Assembly (NCBI GenBank): GCA_964030475.1
Contig: CAXIPT010000016.1
Location: 518,257 to 582,256 of the forward strand
Direction of reading: 5' to 3'
Length of the DNA: 64,000 bases
DNA from: Tethya wilhelma
Lineage: Eukaryota > Porifera > Demospongiae > Tethyida > Tethyidae
Position 1 is the stretch's first letter. Every line of letters starts with the position of its first letter. The notes below the pieces were generated by a model. It saw only the letters and a program-made list of their open reading frames with translations, did no database searches and was not told the origin of the DNA. The position numbers and the translations under genes are program-made. Below, piece by piece: positions 1 through 10,749 of this stretch.

Positions 1-430
1 GTCGTCAGTTTTGCCCACCTGTGTAGCTCTGAGATTTTCAGCAAACACCAGAAAATGTTACAGTTATGGATAATAAGTAAACAAAATTAATATTGTTGAC
101 ATCAAGAATTGTTGTATGCAGGCTTTGTTTATTATTGTAATAATAATTGAATTGTATAATTGTAGCTGTTGAGTTGAAGGTTAGCGCATGCGCTTGCTAT
201 GCACCTATGACATATATAGCCACGCCAGGCTACTAAGCTAAGTTACATAATACGTAAACTTACAATGCTCTACGCAATTTTGCGCACATAAGTACTTTTA
301 CGCAAAATTGTGTTCACGTCAAGCAGCGCAATTTTGTGCAAACACATGTGATTATAGCGCAGATTTCAGTAAGTTTACCCGCAAAAAAGCGCAATTATGC
401 ACTTCATTATTGAACAGGGAAGATTTCTGG
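1..430. other. AT-rich stretch without a gene
   Basis: I see no coding signal. The sequence between about 250 and 400 repeats the word GCGCAATTTTG with variants and has a weak inverted pair (TACGTAAACTTAC at about 251 against GTAAGTTTACCCG at about 370). This may be a worn short inverted-repeat element. Confidence 0.4.
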
Positions 431-660
431 TTGTGCAGGACTCTCTGTAACCTTTCAGTCTTCAATATTAATTTTAGGAGGTGAATAGACTACTGTGTTA
501 TGTAGTATTCATTATTAGATGAGCAAAGTAATAGCTCCAGCCTCCTGAGATCACTTCAGTACTGATAGCTTGAGCATAGATTACAATGCTGACAGTGTAC
601 AGGTAACTACCATATACACACAAACTCAAATGTGATTCGTAGAATTATGAAAAATGAGAA
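430..660 (+). repeat. Flanking module of family-1 repeat
   Basis: This segment (AGGTGAATAGACTACT, CTCCAGCCTCCTGAGAT, ACCATATACACACAAACTC) recurs in the same order at 2890-3118 and 29290-29590, each time just before a family-1 inverted-repeat element. The module and the element therefore travel together as one longer interspersed repeat. No coding capacity is visible. Confidence 0.6.
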
Positions 661-927
661 CAAGTAAAAAAAACATTGGAAATGTAGTGAGACATACGAA
701 TGGCCAAATCATAAAAAGAAGGCAAGCAAGATGGAATGGCTGGCAGAGTGTGTAAAGAATTATTCCCATAGGCAACATGAGGGACGAGAAGAGAGTACTC
801 AATGCAGCCCACACAGGAAGAATTCTGCACACACTCTGTCAGCCATTCCATCTTGTTTGCCTTTTTTTTACAATTTGGCCATTCCTATGTCTCACAACAT
901 TTCCAATGTTTGTTTGTTTTTACTTGT
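660..927. mobile_element. Family-1 inverted-repeat element (MITE-like), copy 1
   Basis: The left arm starts ACAAGTAAAAAAAACATTGG and runs through GGAATGGCCAAATCATAAA and GATGGAATGGCTGGCAGAG. The right arm is its reverse complement, ending GTTTTTACTTGT. The arms are about 100 bp and the core about 60 bp, with no coding capacity. I see at least seven more copies or fragments: 928-1188, 3119-3327, 4045-4120, 18925-19013, 20193-21512, 29590-29749 and 35835-35960. Confidence 0.75.
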
Positions 928-1188
928 GAGACATAGGAATGGCCAAATCGTAAAAACAAGGCAAACAAGATGGATACATAGAAATGGCCAAATCGTAAAA
1001 AAGCAAACTAGATGGAATGACTGGCAGAGTGTGTAAACAATTATTCCTATGGGCAACATGAGGGACTCAACATCGAAAGAGAGTACTACATGCAGCCCAC
1101 ACAGGAAGAATTCTGCACACACTCTGCCAGCTAGCTATTCCATCTTGTTTGTCTTCTTTTTACGATTTGCTACATTTTTTTTACTTGT
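928..1188. mobile_element. Family-1 inverted-repeat element, copy 2
   Basis: It abuts copy 1 and shares the same arms (GGAATGGCCAAATCGTAAAA, then TCCATCTTGTTTGTCTTC) and the same core (GGGCAACATGAGGGACTCAA, GAAGAATTCTGCACACACTC). Part of the left arm is duplicated (two GGCCAAATCGTAAAA words, about 950 and 985). The pair suggests tandem insertion or local duplication. Confidence 0.7.
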
Positions 1189-1460
1189 TATTATACATTT
1201 AGTAGTTTCTAGAAGTGAAATTTAGTCTCTAGCTGTGAGCTGAGTACTTGCCAACAGCCTATGAACCTGTCATACCCAGGTTACTGACAGGTGAAACGTC
1301 AGTGATTCAACTCGAATTCAGCTGACTTCCCTACTAACAGAGTTAATACTGCATTGATCTGGAAAATACATGAAGAAGCAAAGAACTGAATAAAGAGAAC
1401 AAGAGAACAGGAGAACAGGATAGAACTTACATGGTGACTTGCAACTCATCTTGCAAAATT

Positions 1461-2890
1461 TTCCAAATAATGCACACTTAAATATTGAAAGGGTCATTAG
1501 GGTAGCTAGCTAGTTAATGATTAATGCATGAGTTTACAGACATTGGTTGCCATACGGAGAAGGGCTTTTCGTCTTGTATCTAGCCATTCAAAGGGAGACT
1601 CGAGCACACGATACCAAAAGCACGTAGAAACAATGGTACCAAGTTTGTTCGTTCAAGAATCAGCTTCTGATAGTGAACAGTCTTCGAGATATGCTGAAAT
1701 AACAGAAGAAGGAGAAAATTGGAGGTTTGACATATTTTACCTTAACGATGGTTTTAGACCATGTTTTTAGGCTTGTTACAAAGAAAATGAGCTAATTAGT
1801 AGCGTAGTGGGTCTATCATCCCCCATTGGCCTATTTAGTATAGCATTCCCAGTACAGTAGTACTGGGTACATAGGAATGACACAGATGGCTTATTAGCGC
1901 AATACAAATATTCACACGTAAAACTACATAAACTGAGCACTTGGAACTAAAAGGTTTCTTAAATTACCACACTTAGGGACCTTAAGGCATGTCTAACCAG
2001 TAAATTTTGCATGGATATCCAATGCAGATAATTCAGACATAATAATTAACCGCAAATACTTGAATACATGAATACTCAATTAGACATATGAAAAAAACAC
2101 TTACCAACTATGAAAGATCACAGCCTTATATAGCTAAGGCTAAACTTTGGCGTACTAACAAATTAAGTTTTCATTGGAGGGATTTTTGAATTTGTATATA
2201 ACAATTAAGCTGCAAGAAATTTATTGCCATGGTTTTTAGACCTATTCATGCAAATAACTCACTATCCGATAGATCATCTCTAAACTTAGCATTTGTAGCT
2301 TCAAAAGCTTGCTAAAACTCTTGCAAATGTCTTGACATCAAATTGCACACAGACTTACCAACCATGCGGCTTTAATATTTGTGTACAGAACAGAAGTTCG
2401 CCCAGAGACTTCTGTACCTCAAGGTCTACAGAGCCTATATTAAGTGAAAAATGAAGCTAGAAACCATCATAGCCTTGATTTTTGAAGTTCAGCGCCATCT
2501 CGTGGTCGTAAATTAAATATGACGTCATTGATATTGCAGTAGTTGCCTGGCAGTAAACTAACAGGGCGCAATCACAATTTTGCCTTAACCACACTGAGAT
2601 AGCTCATTCTCTTTCTAATGAGCCCCAAAACATGGCCTAAAACCATGGGCATTCCAAACTAATATACGTCAAGCCTCCAATTTTCTCTATCTTGGAATGA
2701 CTTTTCTCACAGACCATTCACTTTCCAGAATGAATAAACTTGGTCACATGCTTTTGGTATCGGTTTTCTGTCTCTCTCATTGGGTGGCTAGATACAAGGC
2801 GACTTCTCTGTATAGCCGCCATTCATTTCTACATTCACTAGATGCATGAAATTTCAAAATGACAGATAGATAAGTGTGCATTATTTGGAA
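1461..2890. mobile_element. Foldback-type element with ~300 bp inverted arms
   Basis: The element begins TTCCAAATAATGCACACTT and ends with the inverse AAGTGTGCATTATTTGGAA. The arms stay alignable for about 300 bp (shared words include TTGTATCTAGCCA, GATACCAAAAGCA, GAGAAAATTGGAGG and GGTTTTAGACCATG with its inverse). The core of about 700 bp has no convincing gene; the reading frame at 1528-1770 is only arm sequence read through. Diverged pieces occur at 24277-24570 and 28960-29290. I see no transposase, so it is non-autonomous. Confidence 0.7.
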
Positions 2891-3327
2891 TTGAATATTC
2901 ACTGCTTTACCTGATGATTTCTGGTTTTGCTAAACTCTGAAACATTTTAGTCTATATTTACGAGGTGAATATTTTCTTACATTTAGTTGTCACTATAAGA
3001 AAAGCCAGAATCTAAGAAACAGCTCCAGCCTCCTGAGATGCTTTACTTTCAAAGTTATACTGCCATGCTGATAGTGTACAAGTAAACTACCATATACACA
3101 CAAACTCAAATGTGATTCGTAGAGAACAAAAACGAAATGCACTGAGACAGGAATGGCCAAAAGAAAGCAAACTAGATGGAATAGCTGTTGGAGTGTGTAA
3201 AGAATTATTTTTATGGGCAACATGAGGGACTCAAAATGGAAAGAGTACTACATGCAGCCCACTTAGGAAGAATTCTGCACACACTCAAACAGCCATTCCA
3301 TCTAGTTTGCTTTCTTTTTCGTTACCA
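2890..3327. mobile_element. Family-1 element copy 3 with its flanking module
   Basis: The flanking module (CTCCAGCCTCCTGAGATGC, about 3015) leads into a family-1 inverted-repeat element at 3119-3327, with arms GGAATGGCCAAAAGAAAGC and CCATCTAGTTTGCTTTC. It joins the right end of the foldback element directly, so the stretch is a nest of insertions. Confidence 0.65.
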
Positions 3328-4520
3328 GAAATGACGGGACACGGACTTAACTTTTCTCCGTATACTAAAAAAATTGCTCCGTGTCACGTTCCATTGAAAA
3401 TGTATTGAAAATTTCTATTCGTGTTCTTCCTGAGCAAGCACCAATAGCCAGCACGCTTCCCACCCTCTCAATTCTTTAATGATAGTCACAACAAACTATG
3501 CTCACTAAAAACTGACGGCTACCAGAGGTACTGATTTTTATAAACGGCGATCTTGCTTTGACACGCTCTCCCAATAGGCTGCCATACAAAACTGTTCAAA
3601 ACTGCCAGACCAGCTGTCTTCAAATTTCAATATTTCAGAACTGCAAATTGCTGGACCACCTCCCAGTTCGGAGTTAGAGAGAACTAAGATAGCTATTTAT
3701 GGACACATCCACTGTATTACGTAGGGAAGTATCTCTTTTTTCATAATGAGCTGCCAAAATAGGTACATATTTAAATAGAAATGAAATCATCACAATTACA
3801 AAAGTGCTGAATCAACAAAATCGCTACAATACCAGATGGAGTCTATTCGCTAGCTAGCGATGAGTTTTATAGTTGATTCTTGCTTAGTAGCCCTTTCTTT
3901 CATCCATTCAAGTGAGAGAAGTGGAGGCTGATCCTTGTAAGTCGCTTTTACGCAAAACTAATCAGTATTCATAAAATTAGCATATTCAAATTTTTAGTTG
4001 TAGTGGGCGTTGTATTGATGTCCACTGTTGTATGGAGCATTACTGGTAACGAATTTGGCCATTCCCATCACTCAATAATTTCCGATGTTTTTTATTGGTC
4101 TCTCCGCTTGTCTCAAGGCTTGACAGAAACGTCTGACTTGGAGGATCTGCAATCACAATTCTTATGATCATTGAATAGTAACTTTTGTTATAATAAATAT
4201 TTATGCTTCCTTGGTTGTATCTATAAAACAATGCTCTGTAAATCAGCTGGTTCATCAAAGGTTCCAGATGCCATTGGTTTACTATTAAGTTTTGAGGTGC
4301 CTTGTAATGTATTTCCAATGCAATTGAGTGATCGACCGACCACAGCTGCATGTATGAATGGCTTTGTTGCGCAGTCTACCAAGCTGGAGGCTTATATAGT
4401 CCACCATGCTAAAGCATTACGTATTACCCCTGGTCAGGACACCCCCAATATATACCTGCTCGCAGACTACATGAATCCATCGCAAAACGTTACTTATTCT
4501 GCACATGCCACCCTCTGTAC
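3328..4520. other. No recognisable gene
   Basis: The stretch holds a family-1 arm fragment at 4045-4120 (TTGGCCATTCCCATCACTC). An open frame at 4171-4548 on the plus strand has no recognisable domain and runs into the transposon end. I see nothing else I can support. Confidence 0.4.
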
Positions 4521-4521
4521 C

Positions 4522-4832
4522 AATAGTCCTTTTCGTTTAAGGTCCTGAGGAATTTCATTGCTTACGTGACGTCATAATTAATTGCGTTTGTGCATCCGCA
4601 TGAAAATTTTGCTTACGTGGCACTCTGATTTGTATTGCAGTCAATGGCAATTTTGTGCATTTTTGAACTGCGCGGGCTCAGCTATGTTACCGTATATTGC
4701 ATATCAAATGAAAAATTGAACTTTTCTCTACACAATGGTCTTTGTTTGAGTCGCTACACACGAACGCAAGCTGAGATACTAGCGCTTGAGTGAGGTATAC
4801 TGTGACACTGAAGTTTGAGTTGGTAAGTTATA
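4522..4832 (+). repeat. Left terminal inverted repeat of the 4.7 kb transposon
   Basis: It matches the reverse complement of 8939-9258 nearly throughout, for example GTCGCTACACACGAACGC, CGCTTGAGTGAGGTATACTG and GAACTGCGCGGGCTCAGC. It ends at a possible splice donor, GAGTTGGTAAGTTA, so it probably carries the promoter and untranslated first exon of the nuclease gene. That role is inferred. Confidence 0.85.
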
Positions 4833-5030
4833 TTAATAAATATTACTATGATGTTTGGCCTGTGAATAAAGGCTAGTAACTTCATATTTTATAGTGAGGT
4901 GCCACTGACTGCCAGTGAAGTTGCTGAAGGTGGGATTATAAGTTGGTAAGCTGGGTAGAGCGGTACTTTGATTTGTGTCCTCAGTCAGCTTTTGATAGGG
5001 GTTTACAAATTTACTAGTACTGCAGGTTTG

Positions 5031-7084
5031 ATGATGGCAGCGTTCACGAGTACTAGCACTGAAGGTGAAAGCTCCCAGTCAGTTGATGTAACCCTAATTG
5101 AAGATGATATTCCTGGAGCAGCTCTTCAGCCTCCCTACACTCAGTATACTAATAAAGAGTTGCGTTGGTGGCTCCAATGTAGAGGTCAATGTGTGGCCAC
5201 TTCGATAAACAAAAGCCAAATCATTGAAAAGTAAGTTTGTTGAAATTAGCTGTAGCTGAAAACTATCATTAGATGGTTCATTGTAGGATTCACGAAGCTA
5301 TCAGGAATAAGGCGCCAATCATTGATGTAGATGGTATATACCTTTACCAAAAGTTACACAAGTCTGGAATTGATCCTTCATTGATGCCACTGCCTGCAAA
5401 ACCAATCAATGGTTGGTTGTTGGTATCGTACAATAATGTTTCTGAAATGTCAAGCAAAGTTCCTCAAGTAACATCAGGTAAATCTAGATTCACTTCTCCA
5501 TTTATGTGACATTATAATTTCTTATGTTTTGATAAGGTCTCCTATATACCTACCTTGCCAATGGATGTGGAAGAAAGTCCACACATGGTGCATTTCGTGC
5601 TTTAGAACGTGGCTTTAATCATTGGGCATCTGGAAGACTCCAGCAGTTGGAAATACACTGTGGACATCCGTACTTTTGCCATGTCAGGTGTAATATGGCA
5701 CCTTCAATGAAGGCAGGCATCTATCACATATACATGTTACTTGGAAAGAAGGGCTGTTTAGCCACTATTGAAAAGGCAACATGTGAATGTGCAGCAGGGT
5801 AAGCACAAACTGTCATTGATGATATGTATTATACATAATACTGTTTCTTTGTGTGGATGCAGGGAATCAGCGTCATGTACCCATATCTCAGTGTTACTAC
5901 ATGCTTTTGGTTGCATTAAGACCTAGCCCAAACCTCTCGATACCCCAATCAAAAGACTCAGATGAGGATGATGATGATAATAGCCAACTTCCTGTAACCT
6001 CTTACCTTTGTCAATGGAAACCACCGAAAAAAAGGAAGGAGAGCAACCTGAAGTTTGCAGATGCAGTTTTTGAGAAGCACACATACGGATGGGAAAAAAA
6101 ACATCAGTGGAGATCAATCAAAAATTATGATCCACGCCCCATTGAGTGTAGGGAAGTGCTCCCAAAAAGTTGAAAGAATTTCTCACGGCTGTAAAGGGAA
6201 AAGGACTAGGTGTATCAGTTTTGTTTGACAAGGATTGTCAATGCAAATCAAACGACCAAGCACCACTTGAATCTGAACAAAACTCAGTTCCAACAAGGCA
6301 AGAACTCACAGAAAAGGTTGCCAGCTTTAAGGAGTCACTACGAGTAACCCCGCACAAAATCCGGGAAATTGAACAAAACACTCGAGAGCAACACAAATCT
6401 GCACTTTGGTTTTCAGCAAGACGGTTTAGACTCACTGCATCTGTCTTTGGGAGGATTTTGCACTTTCTACCTTCAACTCCACCCGATGCTCTTGTGAAGA
6501 GTCTTTTGCATCCTAAACAAGTTTCAACACCAGCAATGAATTGGGGTAAAACGAATGAACCCACTGCATTGTCTGAATATACTAAGTACTACCATGCACT
6601 AGGCAATGCCAACATTGTTGTTTGCAAAGCTGGCTTCGTCATCTGTGAAGAACATCCGTTTCTTGGAGCCTCACCAGATGCTTACGTATATGATCCCCAA
6701 TCAGAAAGTATGTATGGGCTTGCTGAGATAAAGTGTCCATTCAAATACAAAAGTATTTCTCCCAATGATGCTGCCAAAGAGTCTGATTTCTGTTGTAAGA
6801 TAGTAATCTCACCAGAAGGTCGTTCTTTGCTGGAACTTAAACACTCCCACGTGTATTACGCTCAAGTTCAAGGACAGATGGCTATTACTGGTAGAAAATG
6901 GTGTGATTTTGTTATATACACAACACAAGGGATCTCTATTGAAAGAATACCGTATAATGAGACATTTTGGAAGAGTGAGTTGCTGCCAAAATTGACAGCG
7001 TTTTATGATAACTGTCTATGTCCTTCAATTGTTAGTCCTGTTCACTTGTTAGGTGACAAATGTCATGACCTTAGAGTTTCTTAA
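5031..7084 (+). pseudogene. SAP-SWIM-YqaJ nuclease of the transposon, two frameshifts
   Basis: Exons 5031-5230, 5287-5477, 5537-5798 and 5863-7084 join in frame at GT-AG sites. The first ATG after the acceptor CTGCAG was taken as start. Order of domains: a SAP-like helix (ELRWWLQCRGQ), a SWIM zinc finger (CECAAG, then CTHI), an acidic and lysine-rich linker, and a YqaJ/PD-(D/E)XK nuclease with GASPDA and AEIKCPF as metal-site motifs and YYAQVQGQM near the end. The family makes recombination or nuclease partners of DDE transposases. Two frame breaks sit in homopolymers: one T too many near 5900 (GCTTTTGG) and one A too few near 6166 (CCCAAAAAG). They may be real decay or consensus errors. The related gene at 21937-23922 is unbroken. 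Confidence 0.8.
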
Positions 7085-7148
7085 CATTGCTTTAAAAAGT
7101 GTACAATATTAGTTGATAATTTTCACACAATGTCAAATAAAAATTATT

Positions 7149-8729
7149 TCATTTCTTCATCACTAAGTCTTCATAGTCAGTATCTGAGCTAAACTGAGTC
7201 AATAAATATACATCAGTATCTTCTTCACATTCAGTGTAAGGAGGTATGAGCACTGGTTGAAAGTTTACAAGCCATGCACATACACATACAATTTGGTTGG
7301 CAATTCTACTGAAACTGAGGGGAAGGGTGTCTTTAAAGATTGAATAGTTCTTTATTCTTCCGATAGCGCGCTCCACATGTATACGAAGTGACGCGATCTT
7401 TCGGCCTCTAAGAACCTCTTCACTTGGAAGTCGTGCACGTCCCTCCATGAATGGAGGGATGTTAAGTCCAACGCCAACCTCACTTAACTGATCACGAATG
7501 GTGAATCTCCGGTCAGCCATTACTGAAATGTTCTCTTTCCCATCAAGTTTTTGTACTATACCACAAACACGTGTGAGCTCGACATCAGAAATAGAACCAA
7601 CAGGTGAAATTGACTGCACCATTTGGTGTACATGCCACAAGAACTTTTCCAGTGTTGTGATGTTTGTAGTTGGACCATGTTGATGATTGAAGATGGAGGT
7701 CAGTTGGAGTTTCGATAAATATTTCGCTCGCATCAATAATAGTATAGGTGTTGCTGTAACTTTCTTCAAATGCTCTGGGAAGGGTATGTTAAACTTGCTT
7801 AACATCAGGCATCCAATCAATTTCGTTTAGATGAGAGTATAAAAAGCAAACCCAAGTGATGAAATACTTGGAGACTGTAGATACAGCTATACCAAACCTG
7901 ACCTTTTCCCTAGGATTTTGTCTTAGCTTGATTAGAGTAAGAAAGAGCTGGTTTAGTGGATCTAGTTTTTTCTTTCTTTTAACTGTGCCCCTGGCTTTGT
8001 CTCCCCAATAGTTAAGACTGTTAACGGATGGACCAAGAAATTCAAAGAAGCACAATAATATCTCATAAGATTGGAAGCCTGTGTAAAAGTAAACTAAGGA
8101 GTCATTGTCAGCAATGTCAGTGATACGAAAGTGCCGTACTTTCTGTTCCTTGAGCTTAGCCTGACATTGCCTAAGTTCAGACTCCAAGAACTCAATTCTA
8201 GCAACCAATGCTTTGTTCACAATAACACTTGATTCATCTTGTGTTTGACCAATGGCAAACGCAGGTTGAGACGGCACATCGTCACTTGATAAATCATAAA
8301 CATTGACGTCAGAGTATAAAACCTCACTCTCTGGGGTTGTCATTTGACTGTGTACATATTCGAACTCTTGTTCGTCATCTGTAATATCACTTGAAACGGG
8401 AGTTGAACACACTGACAGAGGTTCAGATGGAGTTGGACTGGTCAAAGGAGGAGAAAAGGAAAGTTTTTGTCTTTTCTGGGCTCGAAGTCCTCTACTTGTG
8501 GGCTTTTTAGGAGAAGCAAACCGTTTTCCAAGATTAAGTGTTAGGGGGTTGTTGCTATAAAGTGGCGACTGCACACATAATGGTGACTTTTGATATCTTC
8601 AGACTTTAGTTTCAGAGCTTTCAACCATTGTTGCCTCTTTTTATGCTTTGATTCAGCAGGAAATCAATGCATACTGATAGAATCCGATCCCTCAGCTTTC
8701 CTCTTGCACACCATGCAATACACTGGCAT
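7149..8729 (-). pseudogene. THAP-HTH-DDE_Tnp_4 transposase, four lesions
   Basis: Read on minus from the ATG at 8729. A THAP zinc finger comes first: YCMVCKRK, then RQQWLKALKLKSEDI, then VCSRHF. A serine-rich linker, a short coiled coil and a helix-turn-helix (LDPLNQLFLTLIKLRQNP) follow, then a DDE_Tnp_4/IS5-like core with TIIDASEIFIETPTDL, HHNTGKVLV, MADRRFTIRDQL and RIHVERAIGRIKNY, which supply the D, D and E. Lesions: TGA at 8664-8666 in the THAP HxFP motif, a frameshift near 8555, an in-frame TAA at 7789-7791, and a frameshift near 7605. It should recognise the repeats of its element, but this copy cannot make a whole protein. It converges with the nuclease gene, 64 bp apart. Confidence 0.85.
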
Positions 8730-8938
8730 TGTACTGTATCTGAGACAGACTCAGAGATCAACTAAACTACTAGCTAATCAATGACTCACATACATTATGG
8801 AGAGTTAACTTGAACTGCCAGTCAAGTCATGCCCATTTAATATACTAAAGGTTCATGCTGCAGGTGCCTTTATTTTCAGGCCCAACAAGCTCTAGCTTAT
8901 GCCAAGAATATGTAACTACTACTGTTTATTGCTCATGC

Positions 8939-9258
8939 TAACTTACCAACTCAAACTTCAGTGTCACAGTATACCTCACTCAAGCGCTAGTATCTCAGCT
9001 TGGGTTCGTGTGTAGCGACTCAAACAAAGACCATTGTGTAGAGAAAAGTTCAATTTTTCATTTGATATTCATTGTTTTGCAATATACGGTAACATAGCTG
9101 AGCCCGCGCAGTTCAAAAATGCACAAAATTGCCATTGACTGCAATACAAATCAGAGTGCCACGTAAGCAAAATTTTCATGCGGATGTACAAACGTAATTA
9201 ATTACGTGACGTAACGCATGCAATTAACATTCCTGGCCCTTAAACGAAAAGGACTATT
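8939..9258 (-). repeat. Right terminal inverted repeat of the 4.7 kb transposon
   Basis: This is the inverse of 4522-4832. It keeps the donor-like GAGTTGGTAAGTTA on the minus strand, and an acceptor-like GTCTCAG lies just before the transposase ATG at 8729, so the transposase gene is probably spliced from a leader in this repeat. Confidence 0.85.
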
Positions 9259-9700
9259 ATGCGTGGAGCATGCTGAGATGTAGCGCAATGCACCCGTGCA
9301 GTAATAATAATTTCGCACAAAAACGCAAAATAAACTAAAACTGCATTTTACTCTAAAAACAATAACTTCCCAAACGTCCGGTTTTCCCTTGGAGCCTCAC
9401 ATATATCATTAATCAGTGTTTTAAGCTAATTTGTCGCAATCAAGTAAATCTCACTCACATTACATGAATTCTTACTCAAAAAGATTTATCTCACTCATTT
9501 CAAAATTTAATCTTGAGAGTTCTGTATTAATGTTTTTGCTTGTCCCCATTTATTCAAATATCCACTAATTTGAGCTCTATCTTCTCTCTTTATTGATCTA
9601 TTTTCTGAAAGTGAAATAAGGTGGCCCACATATGCACCGAACCTATCTAGAACTCTTTGTAATGCATTTTTTTAATATTATGTTATCCAACGACTTCTTG
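9259..9700. other. No gene seen
   Basis: AT-rich sequence between the transposon end and the next gene relic. I see no reading frame, repeat pair or RNA gene in it. Confidence 0.4.
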
Positions 9701-9703
9701 TGA

Positions 9704-10470
9704 TCACACAGGTTGGTTTCCTCCCTTTGGCAATTCCTGAACTGACTTAAGATTATTTACAAGATCATGTAGTTCACGAGATTTCTTTTTGTGGATGTAA
9801 AGCAATCTTAACATTTCTTCAATTTCTTTGAATAATGAACTAGTCATTGCATCTTTACAAGCAAGTTCTAACCAATTGGCAAACACCAGTTCCATGTTAG
9901 CCAAGGAAGATTTTTTTTGCAAGATGCCTCAGATCACATTCCATTTTGGTTTGATATGTTTACCGTAGTACCATCCGTATCATCTCCTATTAGTATTGGT
10001 TTCCCAGCCTTACTTAACATTTTAGCTGAATCAATGACATCTTCATTATTGATTCCAAGCGAATGTAAGCTATTCTGCACATATTTAATCAACCCAGCTG
10101 CATCAGCTTTTTCTGGAACCTCAACAGAAACAAATCTTGTACATGAACAAATTTCCTTGGTATTTTCACTTTTCACACAATAGACAACCATGATTAGTTC
10201 ATCTTCAACTCTTCGTGTTGTGTTGTTCACTTTTTCTATGATCAACAATATTGCTCGTCCAGTGGTTATTTGACCCAGTTATCCATGCTGAAGAAACGTT
10301 AAGCCTTGAATATTGCTTTCAAACTTTTGACAAATAGTATCCACTAGAGAAGGAGAAAGGTCATTTTTTTTACAACACAACCAAGTCAGAGTCTGGTACT
10401 TACGCTCATAGGTTGATTGCCACTGCTTAAACGTGTTCACAGATGCCTGTTGTCTCTTTTTTTAGAGGAA
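9704..10470 (-). pseudogene. ZNF862/C17orf113-like (hAT-derived) gene fragment
   Basis: Read on minus from about 10470, the pieces KQWQSTYERKYQTLTWLC, FVSVEVPEKADAAGLIKYV, GKPILIGDDTDGTTVNISNQ and FANWLELACKDAMTSSLFKE follow in the order expected for the hAT-like ZNF862/C17orf113 family, a domesticated transposase group of uncertain function. A stop interrupts the frame near 10283 and a frameshift lies at about 9920, at a run of eight T. The N- and C-terminal parts are missing. A second copy of the word AMTSSLFKEI occurs at about 10505-10545. The family call rests on remembered motif similarity. Confidence 0.6.
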
Positions 10471-10749
10471 ACACTAACATCACTGTCGCTAGTAGGTGTA
10501 AACTAATCTTACAATTTCTTTGAATAATGAACTAGTCATTGCATCTTCTTTTACCACTAGAACTACTAGAGTGGATCTCTTACCCATTTCTAACAGCAGA
10601 CTGCACTGAAAGTTAGCTACACATGGCCTAATATTGCAGACCCCAGTGCGCGCATGCTCAATAACATGTACCACGTGGTCAGTCAAGACAGTCAGGATTA
10701 GGTCCGTCATTTAAGTAAACCAGTCAGTTATTGACCGGTGACCGACTGT

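Larger units (their letters stand above)
4522..9258. mobile_element. 4.7 kb DNA transposon (PIF/Harbinger-ISL2EU-like), decayed
   Basis: Two inverted copies of about 310 bp bound the element: 4522-4832 and 8939-9258, both starting AATAGTCCTTTTCGTTTAAG. Inside are two convergent genes, a SAP-SWIM-YqaJ nuclease on plus and a THAP-HTH-DDE_Tnp_4 transposase on minus. To my knowledge a YqaJ nuclease gene beside an IS5-like transposase gene is typical of ISL2EU elements in the PIF/Harbinger group; Kolobok elements are the alternative. Each repeat ends inward in the same splice donor (GAGTTG|GTAAGT), which suggests both genes start from a promoter and leader exon in the repeat. The boundary is ambiguous by 2-3 bp, so I cannot fix the target duplication. 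Both genes carry breaks, so the copy should be dead. Confidence 0.85.

Noticed and set aside
1528..1770. 80-codon frame
   Set aside because: It is the left arm of the foldback element; the same words occur inverted in the right arm.
4171..4548. 125-codon plus-strand frame
   Set aside because: No known domain, and it runs across the transposon boundary into the terminal repeat.
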